A DNA stretch of 64,000 bases, from NCBI GenBank assembly GCA_900540735.1, contig UQHB01000010.1:1-64000 (forward strand), given 5' to 3'. This document shows, piece after piece, positions 43,295 through 51,382 of the stretch; position 1 is the stretch's first letter; each line of letters starts with the position of its first letter. The DNA comes from an uncultured Megasphaera sp. Lineage in GTDB: Bacteria > Bacillota > Negativicutes > Veillonellales > Megasphaeraceae. The translations under genes and the position numbers were made by a program. The notes under the pieces were generated by a model. The model searched no databases. It was given only the letters and a program-made list of their open reading frames with translations, and was not told where the DNA came from.

Positions 43295-44026
43295 TTACGC
43301 GTGGTCAATGCGAAAATAATCTAAGACCTGAGCAAATCTATCTTGCCCTGTACGGCACGTATCTATCAAATAGCCTTGCTCTTGCTTCCATTCGTGTAGT
43401 CCGCGATAGTAGAAAAATTTCAAGTCATCACTGATGATAAAGGGCACTACATTATGACGCAGACATTCTTTAAACATAATGAGCCGCCCTACTCGTCCAT
43501 TTCCATCTTGGAAAGGATGAATAGATTCAAATTGTACATGAAAGGCAACAATATCTTCTAAGGTAATGTTGCCTTTTTGTTCATATGCCGTAATGAGTGT
43601 TTCCATGGCCATCGGTACGTCTTCTGGTGCCGTTGTTTCTCTGCCGCCGACTTCATTCGGCAAGGTCTTATATTCACCAACAGCAAACCAATCGTTTCGA
43701 CTATCGCTTGTACCCGTTTTTAAGATACGATGCAACAGCTTTATACAAGCTGAAGTCAATGGCTCCTGTAGGTGGTCAATAATCGCATCGATACAGCGGA
43801 AATGGTTTGTCGTTTCAATGATGTCATCAACATTGACACTCGTCTCTTTGTCCATGCCAATTGTATTGGTTTCAAAAATATAGCGCGTCTGGTCGTGTGT
43901 AAGACGGCTGCCTTCTATGTGATTGGAATTATACGTTAAATTAATTTGTATATGATGGTAAATGCCGCCGCTAAGGTGATGTTCTTTTTCATACTGCAGT
44001 ACGTCGCGTAAGGTTCGTTGCGTCAT
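43295..44026 (-). CDS. Fic-family protein, class II self-inhibited
   Basis: A 243-residue Fic enzyme. The catalytic loop is SIHPFQDGNGRVGRLIMF, which in active members transfers AMP (or another nucleotide part) to target hydroxyls. Near the N-terminus NSNHIEGS contains SxxxEG, the inhibitory helix of class II Fic proteins that blocks the site with its Glu. So no separate antitoxin is required. The ATG at 44026 is 9 nt from AAGGAG; the ATG at 44032 is too close. Target unknown. Confidence 0.88.
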   Translation of the reverse strand: MTQRTLRDVLQYEKEHHLSGGIYHHIQINLTYNSNHIEGSRLTHDQTRYIFETNTIGMDKETSVNVDDIIETTNHFRCIDAIIDHLQEPLTSACIKLLHRILKTGTSDSRNDWFAVGEYKTLPNEVGGRETTAPEDVPMAMETLITAYEQKGNITLEDIVAFHVQFESIHPFQDGNGRVGRLIMFKECLRHNVVPFIISDDLKFFYYRGLHEWKQEQGYLIDTCRTGQDRFAQVLDYFRIDHA

Positions 44027-44073
44027 AGTCATAAGCTCCTTTGTAGTCTATACACCATATTATATCATACAGC

Positions 44074-44110
44074 AAAAAGACTCTTCCAGAGTAGTCTCTA
44101 CGAGAGTCTT
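44074..44110 (-). terminator. Terminator of the decayed higBA locus
   Basis: AAGACTCT and AGAGTCTT pair around an 18-nt loop, followed by TTT on the minus strand. It lies between the ImmA remnant and fic. Confidence 0.7.
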
Positions 44111-44163
44111 ATGAAGCTAACCTATGCTGGAACGGTTGCACATGTCCGTATGAAGAGTAGTGC

Positions 44164-45107
44164 TTATAATTTACATGTTTTTCGCATATTGTTAAACATA
44201 TAATAGGATATTTTTTTGTCATGCTGCAAACGCCCTAAAACAATAGATGAATCAACCCCAATAGCATCAGCAAATGTTTGTATATCCTGTTCTGACCAAG
44301 AATGCCTCATAGCAAAAGGTTTATATACCTTTTCTGGAATTAACGTTTCTTGCGCAAATCTATCCGCATTTTTTTCATCTTCTATATCATTTCGGTCTAA
44401 AGACAATAAGATACTCTCTTTTTTATGAACAGCCGTTAAGTATACCTGTTTACGTTTTTCTTGCATAATATGACCTAATTCATGAAATAGAGAAAACCAA
44501 AACTGTCCTGCATCTTTTCCCCTATTAATGCAGGAAGGCAAGATTTTAATCTTTTCTTATCAAATGGCTGACAATATACCTGTTGTGCCATATTAATTCC
44601 TGTCTGAATCCAAGCATTGGCATTCATGACGTGTTTTGCTTCTACAGCAGCTACAGCTGTACGACATGCTACTAACAAATTGACTTTAGTCAATATTTCT
44701 AATGACGAAACTTTGAAAAATGCTTGTAAGGACCGAACTTGTTCTTTTTTATCTTTAGTCTTTGGCACAACGTCTAACGTACTAAAATACGAATAATCCA
44801 AATCATCTAATAAGGAAATTTCTTTATCAACTAGTTTTTCTTGCGCTATAATACAACATTTTTCTTCAAATTTCTTTTGTAACGTAAGCCAAACAGAGAC
44901 ACTAGTTCCTGTCATTAAAGAAATTTTTTGAGCCATTGTTTCAGAAAGTGGGATTTCACCATGCAATAATTTACTTATCGTCTTATCTGTTGTTTCTAAT
45001 CGCATTGCCAGCTCGTGCTGTGTCAGGTTCCAGTCCTCCATCGCATCCTGGATATAATATCCAGGATGAAAGGCAATGATTTCTTTATATACAAGTTTGT
45101 TATTCAT
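44164..45107 (-). pseudogene. HigA-type antitoxin with ImmA/IrrE domain, broken
   Basis: The 5' frame (start 45107) encodes an XRE/HigA helix-turn-helix (YYIQDAMEDWNLTQHELAMR, then SKLLHGEIPLSETMA) and helical linker. The 3' frame, ending at 44164, has the ImmA/IrrE zinc site FWFSLFHELGHIMQEKRK and ERFAQE-type tail. The frames overlap at 44475-44541. Relatives have some 40-50 residues between CLPAL and NRGKDAGQFWF, so an internal deletion plus frameshift near 44525-44535 is likely. The region is much richer in A/T than its surroundings, suggesting transfer. Confidence 0.72.
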
Positions 45108-45299
45108 AGTGATTTGTCACCTCCTCTATACCAATGTCTACAATTTCTAAGGCTTTTACAGAAAATACAGTTTCATTTGTACAAGGTATTCCAGCAGCGT
45201 CCAAGGGTTACACTAATAACCGAAACCCTAATTTCTGCCTAAATCAATAGCATATAAACCAGCTTTATCACCTTTTAAGTCATGAATACGATTTAACAT
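45100..45299 (-). pseudogene. HigB/RelE-type toxin relic
   Basis: From 45299 the minus strand reads MLNRIHDLKGDKAGLYAIDL, then, one frame over, KLGFRLLV-stop-PLDAAGIPC and VKALEIVDIGIEEVTNHYE. This matches the C-terminal half of HigB toxins (HxLKGDRxGxxAxDL, RLIVEPLD). It carries a frameshift, a TAA where GAA (Glu) is expected and no N-terminus. Its stop overlaps the antitoxin start, the usual higBA layout. Confidence 0.6.
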
Positions 45300-45300
45300 G

Positions 45301-45340
45301 AAAAGGAGCTTTGCCAGCACCGGCTGGTAAGGCTCCTTTT
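45301..45340. terminator. Hairpin abutting the higB relic
   Basis: AAAAGGAGC and GCTCCTTTT plus an inner CCAGC/GCTGG stem form a long hairpin with four T on each strand. It starts two bases from the relic's first ATG, so whatever preceded the relic was replaced here. Confidence 0.65.
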
Positions 45341-45507
45341 GTATATCTACGTCGTGGGGCTGTCAAACCAGAAGGGAGTAAACGTTTGGCAGTCTCGCAA
45401 CATTGATACCTATATAAAGTTGTGGTGCGACATATGCTTGGACGACAGGTGGCATATATCATTAAGCGTGAAGGGAGCAGGCTAGGCTACAGTATCAGCA
45501 GATGTGA

Positions 45508-45574
45508 AGGAACGTATGGTACTTTTTAAACCGCATACGGAACGTCCTAAGGTGTAAAAGTACCATACGTTCCT
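45508..45574. repeat. 19-bp perfect inverted repeat
   Basis: AGGAACGTATGGTACTTTT (45508-45526) and its exact complement (45556-45574) flank a 29-nt loop. No T-run follows on either strand. Around it (45341-45644) I see no gene; a weak CTGTCAAAC/GTTTGGCAG pairing occurs at about 45360-45393. It could be a mobile-element end, a structured RNA or a terminator of an unusual type. Confidence 0.7.
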
Positions 45575-45644
45575 CGAAATGCATGAAAACTATTGTAATA
45601 GGCCTGCAATCGTCCAGATAATAGTCTCTCACGAGGCATATAAA

Positions 45645-46223
45645 TTAGAATTTATACGAAACTTGGACGCGTGTGTAATCGCCGAGGGTGAAATCTTCGG
45701 AGCCGTAGAGGGTATCCCGTTTTTGCGTGCTCTTCGCACCGAAGGTATAGAATGCTTCGAGGAGGAAGTTCTTCGCCGGGACGTAGCCTGCACCAAGGGT
45801 AAAGCTGCGGATACCGTCGAGGTAACGATCCGGCAGTGCTTCCGTGCCATTGCCGCCGAAGAAGGAGCCATGTTCGAAGTATTTGTAGTCTGCAAAGGCA
45901 TTCCAGCTACCGACGATATCTGTGTCACTCTTACCGATGTCTGCGCGGAGTACCCAGAAGGTCGGGTTTGAGCCACCGCCAGTGAATCGACCGTATTCAT
46001 CACGACCACCGTGGAAGTACCGGCCCGTATCGGAGCGGTTGATACCCCAATCGAAGGAGAGATAAGATGCACCAAGTTTGTATTTCGCACCAAGGCCAAA
46101 GACATTGGCCACATCGAGTTCTTGTCCTTTGACGGTATAACTATCGCCAGACGAACGAAGATACCATGCCGTTAAGCCGAAGTCATCACTGACCTTCTGG
46201 CGAACCTGGACATTTTCTATCAT
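45645..46223 (-). CDS. 3' fragment of an outer-membrane porin, given a new start
   Basis: These 192 residues look like the last strands of a Negativicutes OmpM-type porin: WYLRSSGDSYTVKGQELD, GAKYKLGASYLSFDWGINRS, SFTLGAGYVPAKNFLLEAFY, and the terminal aromatic VQVSYKF. The SLH domain, signal peptide and first strands are absent. The ATG at 46223 has AAAGGAGG 8 nt upstream, a signal that seems to belong to the phage-type genes upstream. So a porin tail has been joined to a foreign start. Without a signal peptide it cannot reach the outer membrane. Confidence 0.65.
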   Translation of the reverse strand: MIENVQVRQKVSDDFGLTAWYLRSSGDSYTVKGQELDVANVFGLGAKYKLGASYLSFDWGINRSDTGRYFHGGRDEYGRFTGGGSNPTFWVLRADIGKSDTDIVGSWNAFADYKYFEHGSFFGGNGTEALPDRYLDGIRSFTLGAGYVPAKNFLLEAFYTFGAKSTQKRDTLYGSEDFTLGDYTRVQVSYKF

Positions 46224-46338
46224 CGTGTCGCCTCCTTTCGGGTGCTGCGGCGTGGGGTCGCTTCGGCTGGGTTGAGGCCTATATACATTGGTGTAGGCTG
46301 GCGGAGCGGCTTGCGTGGGTACCGCATCTTTTGTGAAT

Positions 46339-46563
46339 TCAGTTTTTCCGAACTTTGCGAGTAAAAAAATAGGTTCTAATATCAGCATCACGAATATTGA
46401 GTACCTGACAAGCATCTGAAATTTCATCTTGTGTAAATTTAGTTACATTATTAAGACGCTGACTAAAGGCTACAGCACTAATTTTCATGGTATCAGCAAA
46501 CTTTTCTTGAGTACCAAAAAGTTCCTTTATACGTCCACGTAACTTACTGTAATCGTAAGACAT
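46339..46563 (-). CDS. Phage Cro-like DUF739 protein, frameshifted tail
   Basis: A 74-residue small helix-turn-helix protein (SYDYSKLRGRIKELFGTQEK, AFSQRLNNVTKFTQDEI, LNIRDADIRTYFFTRKV) of the DUF739 family found in phage control regions. After RKV the coding strand has CGGAAAAACTGA. With one A fewer, the frame would continue KTEFTKDAVPTQAAPPAYTN and a Pro-rich tail to about 46224, where the next phage-type ribosome site lies. It diverges from the CI-like gene, the usual lysogeny switch layout. Confidence 0.75.
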   Translation of the reverse strand: MSYDYSKLRGRIKELFGTQEKFADTMKISAVAFSQRLNNVTKFTQDEISDACQVLNIRDADIRTYFFTRKVRKN

Positions 46564-46699
46564 TTCTGCACCTCCTTTTCATATTTTCTGAAATCACAAT
46601 ACCATTATTCTCTTCAGTAGCCAATATGTTTTTTTCATGTTATCTTAACTAATTTATAGTTTTTCTGAATTTTATTTTGCAAAACGCTTAAAAGAAGCA

Positions 46700-46990
46700 A
46701 TGGAACTACGTAGGATTACTCAAACTGAATTACATGAGAAAACGGGTATTGGTAAATCCTCCATTAGTACATACTTAAAAGGAGAATATAAAGCTAAACA
46801 GGATAAAGTTGATATAATTGCAGAAGTATTACATGTTGACCCAACTTGGTTAATGGGATACGACGTGCCAATGAATAAACCATATCAACAAGTACCTCCA
46901 AGCCGGGTATCGTCTTGCGTCAAAAAGAAGATGAAACGCTTGAGATGCAGCAGGACGCATTACGTGCCTTTGCCAAACTACACAACTTAA
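46700..46990 (+). pseudogene. CI-like phage repressor N-terminus, truncated
   Basis: An XRE helix-turn-helix (RRITQTELHEKTGIGKSSIS, TYLKGEYKAKQDKVDIIAEV, DPTWLMGYDVPMNKP) typical of phage repressors. Family homology (FAKRLKEAM) extends upstream to about 46674 in frame without an ATG, so the original start is lost or unusual. After about residue 58 the sequence runs into a broken serine recombinase and the peptidase domain of CI is missing. Confidence 0.65.
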
Positions 46991-47989
46991 ACGTCGTCGG
47001 TGAATACTATGACGAGGCGCAAAGCAGGACACTCCCCTTTACGGACCGCTTAGGCCGCTCGGCTTTTGAAGGGCTGCGCATCTGCAAGCAACTGACTTAG
47101 GCGTAACACTACACTCCATTAGTGAAGCCTATGATACAGCAACACCGCTGGGCAAATTTATTTTTACACAGATGCTCTCTGTTGCGGAAATGGAGCTATC
47201 CAGCATCAAGCAACGTATGAATGATGGTAAACAGCGCAAAATACGTCGGGGCGCAGTATCTGCCAAGGGACGTATTGCGTGGGGCTATATAGCAGATGCA
47301 AAGACAGGCCTGCCTATACTCGATACGCGCCCATACTGGGGCGAAAAAATGCGAGCTGACGTAGTCCGCTATGTCTTTCAGCTACTTTATAATAATCCGG
47401 GTATGACCCGCCAAAAAGCGGCAGAACATTTTGTATCCTTTCCGCCTATCGTTTCAGAAGAATTTTTCGATGCTGTAAATGCTGCATCTATACGCCGTCG
47501 TATCTGCGTCCCCCATCAATCGCCCCGCTTTAAGCATAAATATCTCCTAAATGACAGCCTTGTCCGTTGCGGACAATGTGGTCATACGTATTCCGGCTTT
47601 TTTGCGACTGGTAGCGTAGGCAGATATTACGGCTGCAATGGTAAAAAAGGCCATAAGCGCATTAATTGGATGGGTAAAGAACCTTGTACCTATGCTCGCA
47701 CTATCCCGGCATCGTGGCTCGAAAATATTGTGTGGAATATGACTGGGATACGAAATATAAAATTATCCATGCGCTTGTCCATATCGTGACCGTTTCCACT
47801 AACAAAACAGATAATAGTGTCGGCGTATATATAGACCTTAATCTTGGTATAAATGGCTTAGGTAAACCGTGTACAGCTATGACCCTTTCTTCTGATTCTC
47901 ACTCGAAACGTTATTCGTCTGTCTCGACAATAACGTCCTTCGTGGTTACACTTTGGTCAGTATTGCCCCCCTATGGACTCTCCGCATAG
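46897..47989 (+). pseudogene. Large serine recombinase, multiply frameshifted
   Basis: Pieces in successive frames align with a large serine recombinase: RVSSCVK, then EDETLEMQQDALRAFAKLHN (resolvase N-domain with its catalytic Ser in RVSS), GVTLHSISEAYDTATPLGKF, MELSSIKQRMNDGKQRK, the zinc-ribbon YLLNDSLVRCGQCGHTYSGF, and a last piece IIHALVHIVTVSTNKT. At least three frame changes occur (near 46920, 47095 and 47730). The 5' end is fused to the CI fragment. It is probably the integrase of a lost prophage or conjugative element. Recognisable homology fades at about 47843. Confidence 0.75.
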
Positions 47990-48042
47990 ATTGGCATCGT
48001 TATCCATGACAGGACTGCTGCCGTAAGCATTGCATAATATAA

Positions 48043-48080
48043 AACTCCCCACAAGGAAGAGTCTTTCCTCATGGGGAGTT
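48043..48080 (-). terminator. Intrinsic terminator of gatCAB
   Basis: A 9-bp stem (AACTCCCCA / TGGGGAGTT) with an inner AAGGAA/TTCCTC pairing is followed by TTAT on the minus strand, 14 nt after the gatB stop. Confidence 0.85.
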
Positions 48081-48094
48081 GTTGTTTAGTGCTA

Positions 48095-49534
48095 TTATTG
48101 TAAGTTTTTCGCCAGGAGCTGATTGACAACGCCAGGGTTAGCGCGGCCTTTCGTTTCTTTCATGATTTGACCGACTAAGAAACCAATAGCTTTCTTCTTC
48201 CCTGCTTTGTAGTCTGCCACGGATTGCGGGTTCGCAGCAATGACTTTTTTCACGAGTTCTTCAAGAGCACCTGTATCCGTAATTTGGACGAGGCCTTTTT
48301 CTTTGACGATTTCCTGAGCAGATTTGCCGGATGTCCACATTTCCGGGAGGACTTGTTTAGCAATTTTACCGGAAATGGTATTCTTCGCAATGAGCTGCAA
48401 GAGTTCGGCAAGTTGTTCCGGTTTAATCGGTGCTTTAGCGATGGAAATGCCTTCTTCATTGAGTTTCTTCGCAAATTCGCCGAGCATCCAGTTTGCTGCG
48501 GTCTTCGCATCGACACCAGCTGCAACAACAGCTTCAAAGTAATCTGCTGTCTGTTTTTCGAGGGTTAAGAGGTTCGCATCGTATTCGGAAAGGCCCAGTT
48601 TGTCCTGGAAGCGTTTGCATCGAGCATCAGGCATTTCCGGCAGTTCTGTACGGACTTTTTCGATGTATTCGTCAGAAATGACGACAGGAATAAGGTCCGG
48701 TTCTGGGAAGTAACGGTAGTCAGCGTCTCCTTCTTTGACACGCTGGAGAACCGTAATGCCTTTGGCTTCATCCCAGCCACGTGTAGCCTGCTGGATCGTG
48801 CCGCCGTCTTCGAGGATTTGGGCCTGACGGACTGCTTCGTATTCGATGCCTTTTTGGACACCGCTGAAGGAGTTAATGTTTTTGATTTCCGTTTTAACAC
48901 CGAGTTTGTCACTGCCTACAGGGCGTACGGAAATGTTCGCATCACAGCGCATACTGCCTTCTTCGAGACGGCAGTCAGAAATGCCTAAGTACTGAATGAT
49001 GGAACGGAGTTTTTCGAGGTATGCGCGCGCTTCAGCACCGCTGCGAAGTTCCGGTTCGCCAACGATTTCAAGTAAGGGCACGCCTGTACGGTTGTAGTCG
49101 ACAAAGGAAGAGTCGGACGTGGCAATAGATGCGCCGCTGTGGACGAGTTTACCAGCATCTTCTTCCATATGGATACGAGTCAAATGGATTTTCTTCGGCT
49201 GGCCGTCTACGTCAATTTCTACATAGCCGCCTTTGCAGATTGGTAAATCGAACTGGGACGTCTGGAAGTTTTTCGGCAAATCCGGGTAGTAATAGTTTTT
49301 CCGGTCAAATTTATTGTAGTGCAAAATGTCGCAATGAAGGGCTAAGCCAGCTTTGACGGCAAAATGAACCACTTCTTTATTGAGGACCGGGAGAACACCA
49401 GGCAGGCCTAAGCAGACCGGGCAGACGTGTGTATTCGGTTCGGCCCCAAATTCAGTGCTGCAACCGCAGAAGATTTTCGTTTTTGTCTTTAATTCAACAT
49501 GGACTTCAAGCCCAATGACAGATTCGTATTTCAT
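48095..49534 (-). CDS. gatB: Asp-tRNA(Asn)/Glu-tRNA(Gln) amidotransferase subunit B
   Basis: A 479-residue subunit that binds the misacylated tRNA and activates it with ATP. YESVIGLEVHVELKTKTKIF and CGCSTEFGAEPNTHVCPVCL (zinc cysteines) open the catalytic cradle, and the YqeY-like tail ends GRANPGVVNQLLAKNLQ. It shares one base with gatA. Presence of GatCAB implies that Gln-tRNA and/or Asn-tRNA are made indirectly. Confidence 0.96.
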   Translation of the reverse strand: MKYESVIGLEVHVELKTKTKIFCGCSTEFGAEPNTHVCPVCLGLPGVLPVLNKEVVHFAVKAGLALHCDILHYNKFDRKNYYYPDLPKNFQTSQFDLPICKGGYVEIDVDGQPKKIHLTRIHMEEDAGKLVHSGASIATSDSSFVDYNRTGVPLLEIVGEPELRSGAEARAYLEKLRSIIQYLGISDCRLEEGSMRCDANISVRPVGSDKLGVKTEIKNINSFSGVQKGIEYEAVRQAQILEDGGTIQQATRGWDEAKGITVLQRVKEGDADYRYFPEPDLIPVVISDEYIEKVRTELPEMPDARCKRFQDKLGLSEYDANLLTLEKQTADYFEAVVAAGVDAKTAANWMLGEFAKKLNEEGISIAKAPIKPEQLAELLQLIAKNTISGKIAKQVLPEMWTSGKSAQEIVKEKGLVQITDTGALEELVKKVIAANPQSVADYKAGKKKAIGFLVGQIMKETKGRANPGVVNQLLAKNLQ

Positions 49535-50997
49535 TAGAGTTCCACTCCTCCCATAGGCGATGTTTGTACGAGGTCTTGACGGTGTTGTTCAAAGGTGTAC
49601 GCTACGCGCAAGAGCGTTTCTTCGTCAAGGGCTTTACCGATGAGCTGCATGCCAATAGGTAAGCCGTTTTTATAGCCGCACGGAATGGACAGGCCTGGGA
49701 GACCGGCAAGGTTCAGCGTAACCGTGCAGACGTCGCCTAAATACATAGCGAGCGGATTGTTATCGTTCTGGCCGATTTTAAAGGCCGTATCCGGTGCCGT
49801 CGGTGTGAGGAGGACATCGCATTGTTTCAGTGCTTCATCATAGTCCTGTTTAATTAACGTACGGACTTTCATCGCACGGAGATAATACGCATCGAAGTAA
49901 CCGGAGCTCAAGACGTACGTACCGAGGAGGATACGACGCTGTACTTCCGGGCCAAAGCCTTCGGAACGAGTTTTGATGTACATGTCGACAATGTCGTTGC
50001 CTTCTTCGCGGAAGCCAAAGCCAACGCCGTCGTAACGGGCCAAGTTGGAGCTAGCTTCTGCCGGCGCAATGATGTAGTACGACGCAATGCCGTATTTCAT
50101 GTGCGGCAAAGAAACAGGCACGAGTTCAGCCCCAGCTTCAGCAAAGGTTTTCTGCGCGTCTTCGAGGGCTTTACGGCAATCTGCATCGAGGCCGTCACCG
50201 AAGAATTCTTTTGGAATCCCGATTTTCATGCCTTTTACGTCATTGACCAGAGCTTTCGTATAATCTTTTTTCGCCTGCGGAATAGATGTCGAGTCTTTGG
50301 CATCATGGCCAGCAATCGTATTGAGGACAAGAGCGCAGTCGTGTACGTCATGCGTAAAGGTCCCGATTTGGTCTAAAGAAGATGCGAAAGCGATGAGGCC
50401 GTAACGAGATACGAGGCCGTATGTCGGTTTTAAACCAACGACGCCGCAGTATGCAGCAGGCTGACGGATAGATCCGCCTGTATCAGAGCCAAGAGCCCAG
50501 ACACATTCGTTGGCAGCGACAGCAGATGCAGAGCCGCCAGACGAGCCGCCAGGAACGTAGTCTAGATTCCACGGATTGTGCGTAATCTGGAAGGCTGAGT
50601 TTTCCGTCGAGCTGCCCATGGCAAATTCGTCCATGTTCGTTTTACCGACACTGACGTAATCAGCAGCGTTTAATGTATCAATAACCGTAGCATTATACGG
50701 CGCAACGAAGTTTTGGAGCATTTTCGATGCACACGTTGCTTTTTGGCCTGTAATGCAGATGTTATCTTTAATGGCACCAGGAATCCCAGCGAGGTCGTTA
50801 ATGGCTTCGCCAGCAGCGATTTTCTTGTCTACTGCTTCTGCTGCTGCAAGAGCTTGGTCGCGCGTATCGGACAAGAATGCTTGTACTTTCGGTTCGACAC
50901 TGTCTTTATGTGCTAAAAAGGCTTTCGTGAGTTCTACAGCCGTAATTTCTTTGTTGACTAATTTTTCGTGTAAGCCATGAATGGTTAACGGTTTCAC
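49534..50997 (-). CDS. gatA: Asp/Glu-tRNA amidotransferase subunit A
   Basis: A 487-residue amidase that releases ammonia from glutamine or asparagine. The Ser-cisSer-Lys triad lies in GIPGAIKDNICITG (Lys) and YVPGGSSGGSASAVAANE (serines). The GTG at 50997 (MKPLTIHGLHEKL) has GGAGG 6 nt upstream and the normal family start; an ATG-type start further up (51063) would add 22 unsupported residues overlapping gatC. Gap to gatC is 10 nt. Confidence 0.95.
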   Translation of the reverse strand: MKPLTIHGLHEKLVNKEITAVELTKAFLAHKDSVEPKVQAFLSDTRDQALAAAEAVDKKIAAGEAINDLAGIPGAIKDNICITGQKATCASKMLQNFVAPYNATVIDTLNAADYVSVGKTNMDEFAMGSSTENSAFQITHNPWNLDYVPGGSSGGSASAVAANECVWALGSDTGGSIRQPAAYCGVVGLKPTYGLVSRYGLIAFASSLDQIGTFTHDVHDCALVLNTIAGHDAKDSTSIPQAKKDYTKALVNDVKGMKIGIPKEFFGDGLDADCRKALEDAQKTFAEAGAELVPVSLPHMKYGIASYYIIAPAEASSNLARYDGVGFGFREEGNDIVDMYIKTRSEGFGPEVQRRILLGTYVLSSGYFDAYYLRAMKVRTLIKQDYDEALKQCDVLLTPTAPDTAFKIGQNDNNPLAMYLGDVCTVTLNLAGLPGLSIPCGYKNGLPIGMQLIGKALDEETLLRVAYTFEQHRQDLVQTSPMGGVEL

Positions 50998-51007
50998 ACT
51001 ATCCCTC

Positions 51008-51298
51008 CTACCCTTGGATAACTTTCGGTACTTTGAAGTAGCCGTTTTCTGGTTCCGGTGCATTGGCTAAGGCCTGTTCATTCGTGAACGATTCGTGGAC
51101 GACGTCGTCACGCATGACATTTTGCATCGAAACAGCATGAGCCGTCGGCTGTACGCCTTCGACATCAACTTGGCTGATTAAATCCATATAGGATAAAATA
51201 TCGTTGAGCTGTGTACCTACCGCATCCATTTGGTCTTCCTTAATGGAAAGGCGGGACAACAGGGCAATTTTTTGGATTTCTTCATGACTGATTTTCAT
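51008..51298 (-). CDS. gatC: Asp/Glu-tRNA amidotransferase subunit C
   Basis: A 96-residue belt subunit that stabilises GatA-GatB. It begins ISHEEIQKIALLSRLSIKED and ends with the conserved AxxPExENGYFKVPKVIQG-type tail. First gene of the gatCAB operon. A TATAAT-like box lies at about 51345-51350 upstream, without a convincing -35. Confidence 0.94.
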   Translation of the reverse strand: MKISHEEIQKIALLSRLSIKEDQMDAVGTQLNDILSYMDLISQVDVEGVQPTAHAVSMQNVMRDDVVHESFTNEQALANAPEPENGYFKVPKVIQG

Positions 51299-51382
51299 AG
51301 AGACACTCCCTGTAGCAAAATTTTAATTCTTATTCACATTAAGATATTATATCATTTCAAACGCCGTGAGGCTAGTCTTGTC

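Noticed and set aside
45508..45574. Terminal inverted repeats of an insertion sequence
   Set aside because: Only 29 nt lie between the arms, so no transposase can be enclosed. A miniature element or hairpin remains possible.
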